64,000 nucleotides of DNA from Paludibacterium sp. B53371 (GTDB lineage: Bacteria > Pseudomonadota > Gammaproteobacteria > Burkholderiales > Chromobacteriaceae): contig NZ_CP069163.1 of assembly GCF_018802765.1 (NCBI RefSeq), forward strand, positions 2,676,311-2,740,310. Reading direction: 5' to 3'. The position numbers and the translations under genes were made by a program. Below the pieces are notes generated by a model. The model had not been told where the DNA came from and did no database searches. It saw only the letters and a program-made list of their open reading frames with translations. Shown in pieces: positions 37,620 to 45,764 of this stretch. Position 1 is the stretch's first letter; each line of letters starts with the position of its first letter.

Positions 37620-39175
37620 CAGAAACATTGGTTGATCTTTCACGATTACAGTTCGCGGTCACCGCGCTGTATCACTTCCTGTTTGTGCCGCTGACGCTGG
37701 GACTGAGCATGATGCTGGTGATCATGGAGTCGGTCTATGTGATCACCCGCAAGCAGATTTATCAGGACATGACCCGCTTCTGGGGCAAGCTGTTCGGCAT
37801 CAACTTCGCGCTGGGGGTCACCACCGGCATCACCATGGAGTTTCAGTTCGGCACCAACTGGGCCTACTACTCGCACTATGTCGGCGATATTTTCGGCGCG
37901 CCGCTGGCCATCGAGGGCCTGATGGCCTTCTTCCTCGAATCGACCTTCATCGGCTTGTTCTTCTTTGGCTGGGAGCGGCTGTCGCGCGCCAAGCACCTGA
38001 TGGTGACCATGCTGATGGCCATCGGCTCGAACCTGTCGGCGCTGTGGATCCTGATCGCCAACGGCTGGATGCAGGACCCGGTCGGTGCGCATTTCAACTA
38101 CCGCACCATGCGCATGGAGCTGTCGAGCTTCTGGGACATCATTTTCAACCCGACGGCCCAGGCCAAGTTCGTGCATACCGTCAGCGCCGGCTATGTCACC
38201 GCCGCCTGTTTCGTGCTGGGGATTTCCAGCTGGTATCTGCTGCGCGGTCGTGACATCGCCTTTGCCCGCCGCAGTTTCCGCATCGCCGCAGCCTTCGGTT
38301 TTGCCGCCGCCCTGTCGGTGATCGTGCTGGGCGACGAATCCGGCTATACGGTCAGTGAGTCGCAGCAGACCAAGATGGCCGCCATTGAGGCGATCTGGAA
38401 TACCGAACCGGCACCGGCCGGGCTGACCGTGTTTGCCCTGCCGGACCAGCAGGCGCGCACCAATCACTATGAGCTGCAGATTCCCTATGTCATGGGGCTG
38501 ATCGGCACCCGCTCGACCACCAAGGAGATTCCGGGCATCAACCAGATCGTGGCCAAGAATCGCGAGCGCATTGTCGATGGTCAGCAGGCGGTGATCGCAC
38601 TGGAAGCGCTGCGCAAGGCGCCGGATGACCCGGCCTTGCGTGCCGCCTTCGAGCAGCATCAGGCCAATCTCGGCTTCGGCCTGCTGCTGAAGAAATATGT
38701 CGCCGATGTGCGCCAGGCAACGCCGGCCATCATTGATCAGGCCGCCTGGAGCACCATTCCCAGGGTGGCACCGCTGTTCTGGAGCTTCCGGCTGATGGTT
38801 GGTCTGGGCATGAGCTTCCTGCTGCTGTTCTCCGCCGCCCTGCTGTTCTCGCTGAAGAATACCTTCGCGCAGAAGACATGGTTGCTGCGCTGGGCGCTGC
38901 TGTGGATTCCGATGCCGTGGATTGCCTGCGAGCTGGGCTGGTTTGTCGCCGAGTACGGCCGGCAGCCCTGGACCATTTACGGTCTGCTGCCGACGCACCT
39001 GTCGACCTCGACGCTGAGCGTGGCCTCGGTCGCCGGCTCGCTGATCGGCTTTGTGGTGTTGTATACCGGTTTGCTGATCGCCGAGCTGCTGCTGATGATC
39101 AAGTATGCCCGCCTTGGCCCGGCCAGCCTGGGCACCGGTCGTTACCACGATGAACAAGTCAAGGAAGCCAAGTGA
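37616..39175 (+). CDS. cydA: Cytochrome bd ubiquinol oxidase subunit I
   Basis: The 519-aa membrane protein is the quinol-oxidising, haem-bearing subunit. Visible landmarks are the N-terminal LQFAVTALYHFLFVPLTLG with the haem-ligand His, LFGINFALGVTTGITMEFQF, and the GRQPWTIYGLLPT segment near the end of the Q-loop. It reduces oxygen with high affinity without pumping protons. It lies in the order cydP-cydA-cydB-cydX, with four-nt overlaps to both neighbours. Confidence 0.97.
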   Translation: MTETLVDLSRLQFAVTALYHFLFVPLTLGLSMMLVIMESVYVITRKQIYQDMTRFWGKLFGINFALGVTTGITMEFQFGTNWAYYSHYVGDIFGAPLAIEGLMAFFLESTFIGLFFFGWERLSRAKHLMVTMLMAIGSNLSALWILIANGWMQDPVGAHFNYRTMRMELSSFWDIIFNPTAQAKFVHTVSAGYVTAACFVLGISSWYLLRGRDIAFARRSFRIAAAFGFAAALSVIVLGDESGYTVSESQQTKMAAIEAIWNTEPAPAGLTVFALPDQQARTNHYELQIPYVMGLIGTRSTTKEIPGINQIVAKNRERIVDGQQAVIALEALRKAPDDPALRAAFEQHQANLGFGLLLKKYVADVRQATPAIIDQAAWSTIPRVAPLFWSFRLMVGLGMSFLLLFSAALLFSLKNTFAQKTWLLRWALLWIPMPWIACELGWFVAEYGRQPWTIYGLLPTHLSTSTLSVASVAGSLIGFVVLYTGLLIAELLLMIKYARLGPASLGTGRYHDEQVKEAK

Positions 39176-40311
39176 TGCTCGACTATGAAACCCTGCGCTT
39201 TATCTGGTGGCTGCTGGTCGGCGTGCTGCTGATCGGTTTTGCCGTGATGGATGGTCATGACCTGGGCGTCGGCACCCTGTTGCTGTGGGTGGCACGCGAC
39301 GACGACGAACGCCGGGTGCTGCTCAACACGGTCGGGCCGCACTGGGATGGCAATCAGGTGTGGTTCATCACCGGGGGCGGTGCCCTGTTTGCCGCCTGGC
39401 CGTTCATCTATGCCACGGCATTCTCCGGTTTTTACTGGGCCATGCTGGCCGTACTGTGGACCCTGTTCCTGCGTCCGGTCGGCTTCGACTATCGCAGCAA
39501 GCTGCCCCAGGCCAGCTGGCGTCGTTTCTGGGATGTGGCGCTGTTCATCAGCGGCGCCATCCCGCCGGTGATCTTCGGCGTAGCCTTCGGCAATCTGTTG
39601 CTGGGCGTGCCGTTCACCTTCGACGACACCCTGCGGGCCGACTATACCGGTTCGTTCTGGGCCCTGCTGACACCGTTCCCGCTGCTGTGCGGCCTGGTGT
39701 CCAGCGCCATGATCACCTTCCAGGGGGCGACCTTCCTGATGATCAAGACCGTCGGTGCCCCGCAGCTGCGCGCACGCCGCGCCGCGCATCTGGCCGGTCT
39801 GCTGTGTGCCCTGCTGTTCGTCGGGGCCGGGGTCTGGGTCAGCCAGTTGCCCGGCTACCAGATCATCGCCGGTGCCCTGCCCTCGGCCGAGTCGAATCCG
39901 CTGGCCAAGGTGGTGACGCTGCATGCCGGCGGCTGGCTGGCCAATTATCATCACTGGCCGCTGCTGTGGCTGGTACCGGCCGTGGGGGTGCTGTCGGCGC
40001 TGGTCGGTTCGGCACTGGCGCGCGCCGGGCGCGGCGGTCTGGCCTTCATCGCCTCCAGCCTGACCCAGGCCGGCGTGATCGGCACCGCCGGGGTGAGCAT
40101 GTTCCCGTTCCTGATGCCGTCCAGCCTGAACCCGAATGCCAGCCTGACCGCCTGGGATGCCACCTCCAGCCATCTGACGCTGTCGGTGATGTTTTGGGCC
40201 GCGCTGATCTTTACCCCGCTGATCGTGCTGTACACCAGCTGGTGCTATCGCGTGATGCGTGGCCCGGTAACGGTCGAGCAGGTCCGCAAGAACTCGAAAT
40301 CGGCTTACTGA
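39172..40311 (+). CDS. cydB: Cytochrome bd ubiquinol oxidase subunit II
   Basis: The 379-aa membrane protein is the structural partner of CydA. Typical sequence at the start (YETLRFIWWLLVGVLLIGFA, then DLGVGTLL) and GPHWDGNQVWFITGGGALFA. Nine helices are predicted. It overlaps cydA by four nt and is followed by cydX after 12 nt. Confidence 0.97.
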   Translation: MMLDYETLRFIWWLLVGVLLIGFAVMDGHDLGVGTLLLWVARDDDERRVLLNTVGPHWDGNQVWFITGGGALFAAWPFIYATAFSGFYWAMLAVLWTLFLRPVGFDYRSKLPQASWRRFWDVALFISGAIPPVIFGVAFGNLLLGVPFTFDDTLRADYTGSFWALLTPFPLLCGLVSSAMITFQGATFLMIKTVGAPQLRARRAAHLAGLLCALLFVGAGVWVSQLPGYQIIAGALPSAESNPLAKVVTLHAGGWLANYHHWPLLWLVPAVGVLSALVGSALARAGRGGLAFIASSLTQAGVIGTAGVSMFPFLMPSSLNPNASLTAWDATSSHLTLSVMFWAALIFTPLIVLYTSWCYRVMRGPVTVEQVRKNSKSAY

Positions 40312-40323
40312 AAGGAGACGCAC

Positions 40324-40437
40324 ATGTGGTATTTCGCCTGGATGCTGGGTCTGCCGCTGGCGATCTCGCTGGCGGTGATCAACGTCATCATCGAGGAAAA
40401 CCTGCACCATGATGATCTCGAGGACGAGACCAGGTGA
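40324..40437 (+). CDS. cydX: Cytochrome bd oxidase small subunit CydX
   Basis: A 37-aa protein, MWYFAWMLGLPLAISLAVIN followed by an acidic tail, with one membrane helix and the conserved WYFAW-LG-PLA pattern. CydX stabilises the haem site of the bd oxidase. AAAGGAG lies seven nt upstream. It is the last gene of the operon; a new promoter for cysS begins three nt after its stop. Confidence 0.93.
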   Translation: MWYFAWMLGLPLAISLAVINVIIEENLHHDDLEDETR

Positions 40438-40440
40438 CGG

Positions 40441-40469
40441 TTGACCGTCGCTGGCGACACCGATAGTAT
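40441..40469 (+). promoter_or_regulatory. Near-consensus sigma-70 promoter for the cysS leader
   Basis: TTGACC, a 17-nt spacer and TAGTAT. Seven nt after the -10 is the A of the leader ORF's ATG (40477), which would be the transcription start, so the leader transcript would begin with AUG. Confidence 0.7.
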
Positions 40470-40476
40470 CGAAATC

Positions 40477-40554
40477 ATGAAACTGAACCTGCTGAACCTG
40501 ACCCTGCGCCCGCAACCGTGTTGTCCGACACGGCCAGGGAGGTCGTGCGTCTAA
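40477..40554 (+). CDS. Cysteine-containing leader peptide upstream of cysS
   Basis: A 25-codon ORF, MKLNLLNLTLRPQPCC then PTRPGRSCV. Codons 15 and 16 are tandem TGT and codon 24 is TGC. No ribosome-binding site is present, consistent with leaderless translation from the promoter seven nt upstream. It is followed by competing hairpins and a terminator just before cysS. I interpret it as the sensor of charged Cys-tRNA in a transcription-attenuation circuit. Coding is predicted, not shown. Confidence 0.65.
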   Translation: MKLNLLNLTLRPQPCCPTRPGRSCV

Positions 40555-40577
40555 CGCATCCGTTCAGCACCCCCAGG
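40516..40577 (+). promoter_or_regulatory. Attenuator hairpin region upstream of cysS
   Basis: Hairpin 1 pairs CCGTGT (40516-40521) with ACACGG (40528-40533) and contains both tandem Cys codons. An alternative long pairing joins CGGCC-A-GGG (40531-40539) to CCC-AG-GGCCG (40572-40581), with GTGC (40545-40548) to GCAC (40567-40570) inside it. ACACGGC (40528-40534) can also pair with GCCGTGT (40581-40587). Both alternatives take up bases of the terminator's 5' arm, so they exclude it. Confidence 0.6.
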
Positions 40578-40613
40578 GCCGCCGTGTTATTGCAACCGGC
40601 GGCTTTTTCTTTT
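40578..40613 (+). terminator. Intrinsic terminator immediately before cysS
   Basis: GCCGCCG (40578-40584) pairs with CGGCGGC (40597-40603); GTT and AAC extend the stem inside a one-base bulge. The run TTTTTCTTTT follows at 40604-40613 and is joined directly to the GGAG ribosome-binding site of cysS. Confidence 0.85.
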
Positions 40614-40623
40614 GGAGAACCGC

Positions 40624-42003
40624 ATGCAGCTGCATTTGTACGATACCTGGCAACGCGCCCTGCGCCCCTTCGAACCCTTGCGTGCGGAGGGCGTCGGCCT
40701 GTACTGCTGTGGCCCGACGGTGTACGACTATGCCCATATCGGCAATCTGCGCACCTATCTGTTCGAGGACACGCTGCGCCGCGTGCTGCAGTTCAACGGG
40801 CATACCGTACGCCATGTGGTCAACATTACCGATGTCGGGCATCTGGTGTCGGATGCGGATGAGGGTGAGGACAAGATGGAAAAGGGTAGCCAGCGGGCCG
40901 GCGGCGAGTCGGCCTGGGCGCTGGCCGAGCGTTTTACCGAGGCCTTCCGGCAGGACATGCAGGCGCTGAACATGCTGCCCCCCACCCTGTGGTGCCGTGC
41001 CACCGAGCATATCCCGGAGCAGATCGACTTCATCCGCATCCTGGAAGACAAGGGCTATACCTACCGTACCGACGACGGCATTTACTTCGATACCGCACGC
41101 CAGGATGACTACGGCTATCTGGCCCGACTGAAACGCGAAGGGCTGCAGGCCGGTATCCGGGTCGAGCTGGGGCAGAAGCGTCAGCCGACCGATTTCGCTC
41201 TGTGGAAGTTCAGCCCGCGCGACAGCCAGCGCCAGATGGAGTGGGACAGCCCCTGGGGGCGCGGCTTTCCTGGCTGGCACATCGAGTGCTCAGCCATGTC
41301 GGCCAAGTACCTGTCGCCCTGGTTCGACATTCACTGTGGCGGCGAGGATCACGTGGCGGTGCATCACAGCAACGAGATCGCGCAGAGCCAGGCCTGCCAT
41401 GGCACCCGTGCCGCCAACTTCTGGCTGCATGGCGCTTTCCTGCAACTGGATGAGGCCAAGATGTCCAAGTCCAGCGGCGACTTCCTGCGTCTGCAGACCT
41501 TGCTGGATCGCGGCTACGACCCGCTGGCCTATCGCTATCTGAGCCTGACCGCCCATTACCGCAAGCAGCTCAATTTCAGCTGGGACTCGCTGGAGGGCGC
41601 ACAGCAGGCGCTGAACCGTCTGCGCAGTACGTATGCAGGTTGGCCTGAGGGCGGCAAGCTGCTGCCGGCGTTCGTCGAGGCCTTCACCGCCGAGATCAAT
41701 CAGGATCTGAATCTGCCGCGCGCGCTGGCCCTGGTATGGGGGCTGCTGAAGCAGTCCGACAGCGATGCGGACAAGAAAGCCACCTTGCGCCACTGTGATC
41801 AGGTGCTGGGTCTGGCGCTCGATCGGTGGCAACCGGTCGAGCAGGCGATCCCGGCAGAGATTCTGGCGCTGGCAGAGGCTCGCCAGGCGGCACGCCAGGC
41901 CAGGGACTGGACCCGGGCGGATGCGCTGCGTGACGAACTGGGTGCGCTCGGCTATGTGCTGGAGGATGGGGTGGACGGGGTGAGCGTGCGCCCGGCCCGC
42001 TGA
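40624..42003 (+). CDS. cysS: Cysteinyl-tRNA synthetase
   Basis: The 459-aa class I synthetase charges tRNA(Cys). The HIGH-type motif is YDYAHIGNLRTYL (near residue 38), the zinc ligand Cys is in LYCCGPTVYD and the KMSKS motif is AKMSKSSGDF (about 278). Length is normal. The ATG at 40624 has GGAG seven nt upstream. The preceding 180 nt form a promoter, Cys leader ORF and terminator, suggesting control by the level of charged tRNA(Cys). Confidence 0.98.
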   Translation: MQLHLYDTWQRALRPFEPLRAEGVGLYCCGPTVYDYAHIGNLRTYLFEDTLRRVLQFNGHTVRHVVNITDVGHLVSDADEGEDKMEKGSQRAGGESAWALAERFTEAFRQDMQALNMLPPTLWCRATEHIPEQIDFIRILEDKGYTYRTDDGIYFDTARQDDYGYLARLKREGLQAGIRVELGQKRQPTDFALWKFSPRDSQRQMEWDSPWGRGFPGWHIECSAMSAKYLSPWFDIHCGGEDHVAVHHSNEIAQSQACHGTRAANFWLHGAFLQLDEAKMSKSSGDFLRLQTLLDRGYDPLAYRYLSLTAHYRKQLNFSWDSLEGAQQALNRLRSTYAGWPEGGKLLPAFVEAFTAEINQDLNLPRALALVWGLLKQSDSDADKKATLRHCDQVLGLALDRWQPVEQAIPAEILALAEARQAARQARDWTRADALRDELGALGYVLEDGVDGVSVRPAR

Positions 42004-42051
42004 GGCAAAGCGATGCGCTGCGGCCTATGCTGAAGTCAGGAGGACAACATC

Positions 42052-42693
42052 ATGCGCCGCAGCCGAAACATCCAGATCGTGCCCAACGACAGCAAACCCG
42101 ACGATGAGGATCTGGCGCCGGAGGTGCTGCCACTGTTCAAGCGCTATGAAAGCCAGGGCATTGCCCGCCAGATTTCGTTCTACCTGTCGGGCGAGATCGG
42201 TGATCCGATTCACTACACCGATCTGCTCTATACCCTGCGCAGTGCCAGCCAGACGGATCTGATCCTGCTGCATCTCAACAGCCCGGGCGGCAATTTCGAT
42301 ACCGGGCTGCAAATCATCAACAACATCGCCGCCAGTGACGCCCATGTCATGACGGTACTGGAAGCACGGGCCTATTCGATGGCCGCGCTGATTTTTCTCG
42401 CCGGCGACGAGCTGATCGTCCATGACACCTGCCAGCTGATGTTCCACAACTATTCGTCCGCCCTGATCGGCAAGGGCAATGAGCAACAGGCGCAGGTCGG
42501 CGCGGTCAGCAAATGGTTCGAGAAGGTCATGCGCCACGTCTGCCGCCCCTTCCTCGCGGATGAGGAAATTGGCCGCATTCTGCATGGCGAAGATATCTGG
42601 ATGGATACCGACGAAATTCGCCGCCGGCTGACCCATCTGCAGAAAGGCGAGCCGGCGGTGACGCCGAAAAAGCGTCAGGGCACAAAGGCCTGA
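42052..42693 (+). CDS. ClpP-like serine peptidase
   Basis: The 213-aa protein has the ClpP/crotonase fold. The nucleophile Ser lies in EARAYSMAALIFLAGDE and the His in QLMFHNYSSALIGKG, in the usual order, after LILLHLNSPGGNFDTG. It resembles the small family of ClpP-like proteins found away from clpX in proteobacteria rather than the main ClpP. GGAGG is eight nt upstream. It follows cysS and is convergent with rlmF. The ATPase partner, if any, is unknown. Confidence 0.8.
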   Translation: MRRSRNIQIVPNDSKPDDEDLAPEVLPLFKRYESQGIARQISFYLSGEIGDPIHYTDLLYTLRSASQTDLILLHLNSPGGNFDTGLQIINNIAASDAHVMTVLEARAYSMAALIFLAGDELIVHDTCQLMFHNYSSALIGKGNEQQAQVGAVSKWFEKVMRHVCRPFLADEEIGRILHGEDIWMDTDEIRRRLTHLQKGEPAVTPKKRQGTKA

Positions 42694-43620
42694 TCAGGCC
42701 TGAGGCGGCTCGGCTTCGCGGGCGAAGCGCCAGGCGATGAAGCGGCTTTGTTTCTGCCCCTGGGCCATGGCCACGGTGCGGACATCAACCGCGCCAGCAC
42801 GGCGCAGAGCCGGACGCAGGGCATTCAATGTCTCGGCGCGCGAGACCAGGCTGCTGAACCAGTGGCACTGTCCGGCCAGCTCGCGACTCTCGGCCACCAT
42901 GCGCAGCAGGAAGCCGGCCTCGCCGCCCGGGCACCACAGCTCATTGCTCTGACCGCCGAAGTTCAGCAGCGGGGCGCCGGGCTGGGTTCGGCCCAGATTG
43001 CGCCACTTGCGGGCCGAACCGGCGCGTGCCTCCTCGGCCGAGGCATGGAAAGGCGGGTTACACAGAACCAGGTCAAACTGGTCGCGCGCCTTGACCACCT
43101 GCTGAAAGATGGCCTGCGGGTCAGGCTGCAGGCGCAGCTCGATCTGCTTGCCCAGCCCATTGGCACCGACGATCACCCGGGCCGTTTCCAGCGCCTGAGG
43201 ATCGATGTCGCTGCCGACAAAGCGCCAGCCATACTCAGCCTGACCGATCAGCGGATAAATGCAGTTGGCGCCCACGCCGACATCCAGCACCCGCACGGAT
43301 CCGCCTCGCGGCACCTCGCCGCCATGATCTTCAGCCAGCAAGTCGGCCAGGTAGTGCAGATAATCGGCGCGGCCCGGGATGGGCGGACACAGATAGCCGG
43401 CGGGCAGATCCCAGAAACGGATGCCGTAATGCTGTTGCAGCAGGGCCGCATTGAGCAGGCGCACTGCCTGCGGATCGGCAAAATCGATGGTAGCCTCGCC
43501 GGCCGGATTGGCCTGCACAAACGGCGCCAGCGCCGGATTCAGCTCAACCAGGGCGGCCAGATCATAGCGGCCCTGGTGACGGTTGCGAGGGTGAAGCGTG
43601 GTGGCAGCTTTGGTGCCCAT
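42694..43620 (-). CDS. rlmF: 23S rRNA (adenine-1618-N6)-methyltransferase RlmF
   Basis: The 308-aa protein uses S-adenosylmethionine to methylate A1618 of 23S rRNA. Signatures: [18 protein letters not shown] at the start, [16 protein letters not shown] for the cofactor and the adenine-N6 motif CNPPFHAS. The start at 43620 has AGGAT nine nt upstream; an ATG ten codons earlier is less well placed. Its stop abuts that of the ClpP-like gene. Confidence 0.95.
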   Translation of the reverse strand: MGTKAATTLHPRNRHQGRYDLAALVELNPALAPFVQANPAGEATIDFADPQAVRLLNAALLQQHYGIRFWDLPAGYLCPPIPGRADYLHYLADLLAEDHGGEVPRGGSVRVLDVGVGANCIYPLIGQAEYGWRFVGSDIDPQALETARVIVGANGLGKQIELRLQPDPQAIFQQVVKARDQFDLVLCNPPFHASAEEARAGSARKWRNLGRTQPGAPLLNFGGQSNELWCPGGEAGFLLRMVAESRELAGQCHWFSSLVSRAETLNALRPALRRAGAVDVRTVAMAQGQKQSRFIAWRFAREAEPPQA

Positions 43621-43665
43621 AAAGCCATCCTGTAACTTGATGGGCGCCATTATAAGCCCCCGGCG

Positions 43666-44301
43666 TCAGATCCAGCCGAGAAAACCGAAGATCAGCAGCG
43701 CACTGACCACGCCGCCGGCGAGTCCGGCCACGACTTTGATCTGGCGAATGCGCGATGGCATGTCGTGCACCCAGTAGGCCACCAGGAAGAACGGCAGGTA
43801 GCCGATGAGGAAAATCAGCCAGGGGGCATGCAGCCCCCAGCCGGACCACGCCCAGGTCAGCACCCCGATGTGGTTGAGCCAGCACTCGACCAGGACGCAC
43901 AGGATCGAGTTGACCACCGCCAGCAGCAGCCGGTTGGGCACGCCGAGGATTTTCAGCTCGCGCTGCGGCGGCAGCATGCGTACGGCCATCAGTCCCATCA
44001 CGGCGAACATCAGCGAAATTTCCAGGTTCAGGCCGATCAGCAGCACCAGGGATGACGAGCCATTGGGCGTCCCCCACACCGGGGCAAAGCCGGAGAAGTG
44101 GGCAATCAGGCCGTTCCAGATCTCGTTGACCCAGTCCATCAGCCAGAAGGCGATGCCGGCCAGCACCACAGACCAGCGCCGCTCGGCAATTTGCTCGTTA
44201 TAGACATAGAGCACCAGCAGGAAGACCGGCAGGATGCCCCATTGGAAGTGGCTGGTATCGCGCAGCAGGCTCTGGGCCTGGGCAGCAGAGGCAGCAAGCA
44301 T
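43666..44301 (-). CDS. Hypothetical integral membrane protein
   Basis: The 211-aa protein has six to seven hydrophobic helices (for example ILPVFLLVLYVYNEQIAERR, LLAVVNSILCVLVECWLNHI). No family recognised. AAGGAG lies eight nt upstream of the ATG and a good sigma-70 promoter (44328-44356) drives it. It is divergent from a gene with sigma-28-type promoters and shares promoter bases with it. Confidence 0.75.
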   Translation of the reverse strand: MLAASAAQAQSLLRDTSHFQWGILPVFLLVLYVYNEQIAERRWSVVLAGIAFWLMDWVNEIWNGLIAHFSGFAPVWGTPNGSSSLVLLIGLNLEISLMFAVMGLMAVRMLPPQRELKILGVPNRLLLAVVNSILCVLVECWLNHIGVLTWAWSGWGLHAPWLIFLIGYLPFFLVAYWVHDMPSRIRQIKVVAGLAGGVVSALLIFGFLGWI

Positions 44302-44327
44302 GGTGTTCTCCTTGTTGTAGTGGGCTC

Positions 44328-44356
44328 ATTACAGGATCAATTCATGCCATTGTCAA
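44328..44356 (-). promoter_or_regulatory. Sigma-70 promoter of the membrane-protein gene
   Basis: Minus strand TTGACA, 17 nt, TGTAAT. Its -35 shares bases with the -35 of the plus-strand sigma-28 promoter at 44353. Confidence 0.7.
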
Positions 44357-44424
44357 TTCATGGTCCCGACGGCCGATAAAGATGCCAGCGACAGGCATAA
44401 AGAAAGCCGTCAATCCGTCGATAA
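44353..44424 (+). promoter_or_regulatory. Tandem sigma-28 (FliA) type promoters
   Basis: TCAA-N15-GCCGATAA at 44353-44379 and TAAA-N15-GTCGATAA at 44398-44424. Both keep the exact 15-nt spacing of the FliA consensus TAAA-N15-GCCGATAA; each differs from it at one base. The gene starts 28 nt after the second. Confidence 0.7.
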
Positions 44425-44451
44425 AAGCTCGACAGCATCAGGAGTGTGGCC

Positions 44452-45594
44452 ATGCAGATTTCTCATCAGACCCAGAACAACACCGCGGCTTACGGCTTTA
44501 GCGAGTCGCTCATGGCCCAGACGCAGTTTCAGTTGCAGGCAGTCAACAGCAGCCAGAGCAGGCCAGGCTCAGTGTCGGACCAGATCAGTCTGAGCCCGGG
44601 GGCACTGGCGGGCAGTCGCACCAGCGACGCAACCGATCCGATGAGCTCGCTGCTGGGGGTGATGCAAAGCATTCTGCAGCAGGTGCTGGGCGTGTCGATG
44701 AACACGGTGGCCGCCACCGGTAAACCCGATGCGGTCAGCGGGAGTACGGCAGGCTCGGACACCAGCCAGCGTGGCCCGGACAGCTCGCTGGATCAGCTGA
44801 CGTCTTCCATTTTGTCGGCCCTGCAGGGCGATGGCGCCAGCCAGTCTGCCAAGAGTGGCGGCAACCAGGACAGCCTGTTGAGCGCCCTGAGCAATATGGG
44901 CCGCTCGGTCGAAAGCGATGCCCTGTCGCTGTTCAACAACCTGTCTGCCCAGAATCAATCGATGATGAACGGCCTGCTGGGCAGTGCCGTGTCGCAAGGC
45001 GCCTCGGGCAGCTATCTCAGTCAGGTGTCGGTGGCGGAGAGCCAGCATTTCAGTTTCGCGGCCAGTGGTCAGCTGACCACGGCGAGTGGTCAGCGCTACC
45101 AGTTTTCCCTGCAGGTCGATCTGGAAGTGGATGTCGCCATCAGCAGCAGCCAGTCCGGTACATTTGGCCCGGGCAATGCCAGCCAGAATAGTGGCGGCAT
45201 GCAAAGCCTGCAGCTGGGCGCCATGGCCGGTCTGTTCAGCGGTGCCAGCCTGAGCTATCCGCAACCGACGCTGCAGTCTGCGACGCAAGGCAAGGACAAG
45301 GGCAAGGACAAGGACGAAGGCTCAGCAACCAGCAGCGCCCCGACGCTGGCCTCGATCGGCCAGCAGATCAACAGCGCGCTGGCCAGCCTGATCCTGACAC
45401 CAGAGCAACAGGACGGGAAAACGAAGCGTCAGGCACAGCAGCAGATCAGCGCCTTGCTGCAACCCGCTCATCGTCATCACAAGCATGGCCAGGGCAAACA
45501 CCAGGACGTGACTACCCAGACCGCTGCCCAGACACAAGCTCAGGCAGACACCACCGCCACACAGGCGAAGGATCTGGCAAGCAACGAGGCATGA
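44452..45594 (+). CDS. Uncharacterised Ser/Gln-rich protein, probable flagellar-regulon member
   Basis: The 380-aa protein has a low-complexity Ser/Gln/Gly-rich sequence, no signal peptide and a central stretch (SVAESQHFSFAASGQLTTAS, QRYQFSLQVDLEV) that matches the equivalent part of the protein encoded at 45765 (EQSSFQANGSITTADGQVFA, FQLNSSLQRSF). The C terminus is Lys/His/Gln-rich. It starts MQISHQTQNN much as its neighbour starts MQIRSFS, so the two are probably paralogues, this one having lost the acidic repeats. AGGAG is seven nt upstream. Two sigma-28-type promoters precede it. Function unknown. Confidence 0.75.
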   Translation: MQISHQTQNNTAAYGFSESLMAQTQFQLQAVNSSQSRPGSVSDQISLSPGALAGSRTSDATDPMSSLLGVMQSILQQVLGVSMNTVAATGKPDAVSGSTAGSDTSQRGPDSSLDQLTSSILSALQGDGASQSAKSGGNQDSLLSALSNMGRSVESDALSLFNNLSAQNQSMMNGLLGSAVSQGASGSYLSQVSVAESQHFSFAASGQLTTASGQRYQFSLQVDLEVDVAISSSQSGTFGPGNASQNSGGMQSLQLGAMAGLFSGASLSYPQPTLQSATQGKDKGKDKDEGSATSSAPTLASIGQQINSALASLILTPEQQDGKTKRQAQQQISALLQPAHRHHKHGQGKHQDVTTQTAAQTQAQADTTATQAKDLASNEA

Positions 45595-45622
45595 TTCGAT
45601 GCCGGGCAAATCCGGCATCGAA
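45595..45622. other. Hairpin after the Ser/Gln-rich gene
   Basis: TTCGATGCCGG pairs perfectly with CCGGCATCGAA around a 6-nt loop, one nt before the end of the upstream stop region. No U-run. Confidence 0.6.
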
Positions 45623-45657
45623 ATAGAGACGAAGAGTCCATCCACAGCCTCCATCGG

Positions 45658-45687
45658 CGATCGTGCAGTCTGGCGATCGTTTTTTTT
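45658..45687 (+). terminator. Terminator between the paralogous genes
   Basis: CGATCG at 45658 and CGATCG at 45674 can pair, followed by eight T (45680-45687). The short stem makes it moderate. Confidence 0.5.
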
Positions 45688-45764
45688 GTCCCGAACAAGG
45701 CAAGGGAATGAGACGGGTCACTGTCGACAGCAGGTTGATCCGTTGGGTTTTTTTGGAGATCGTC

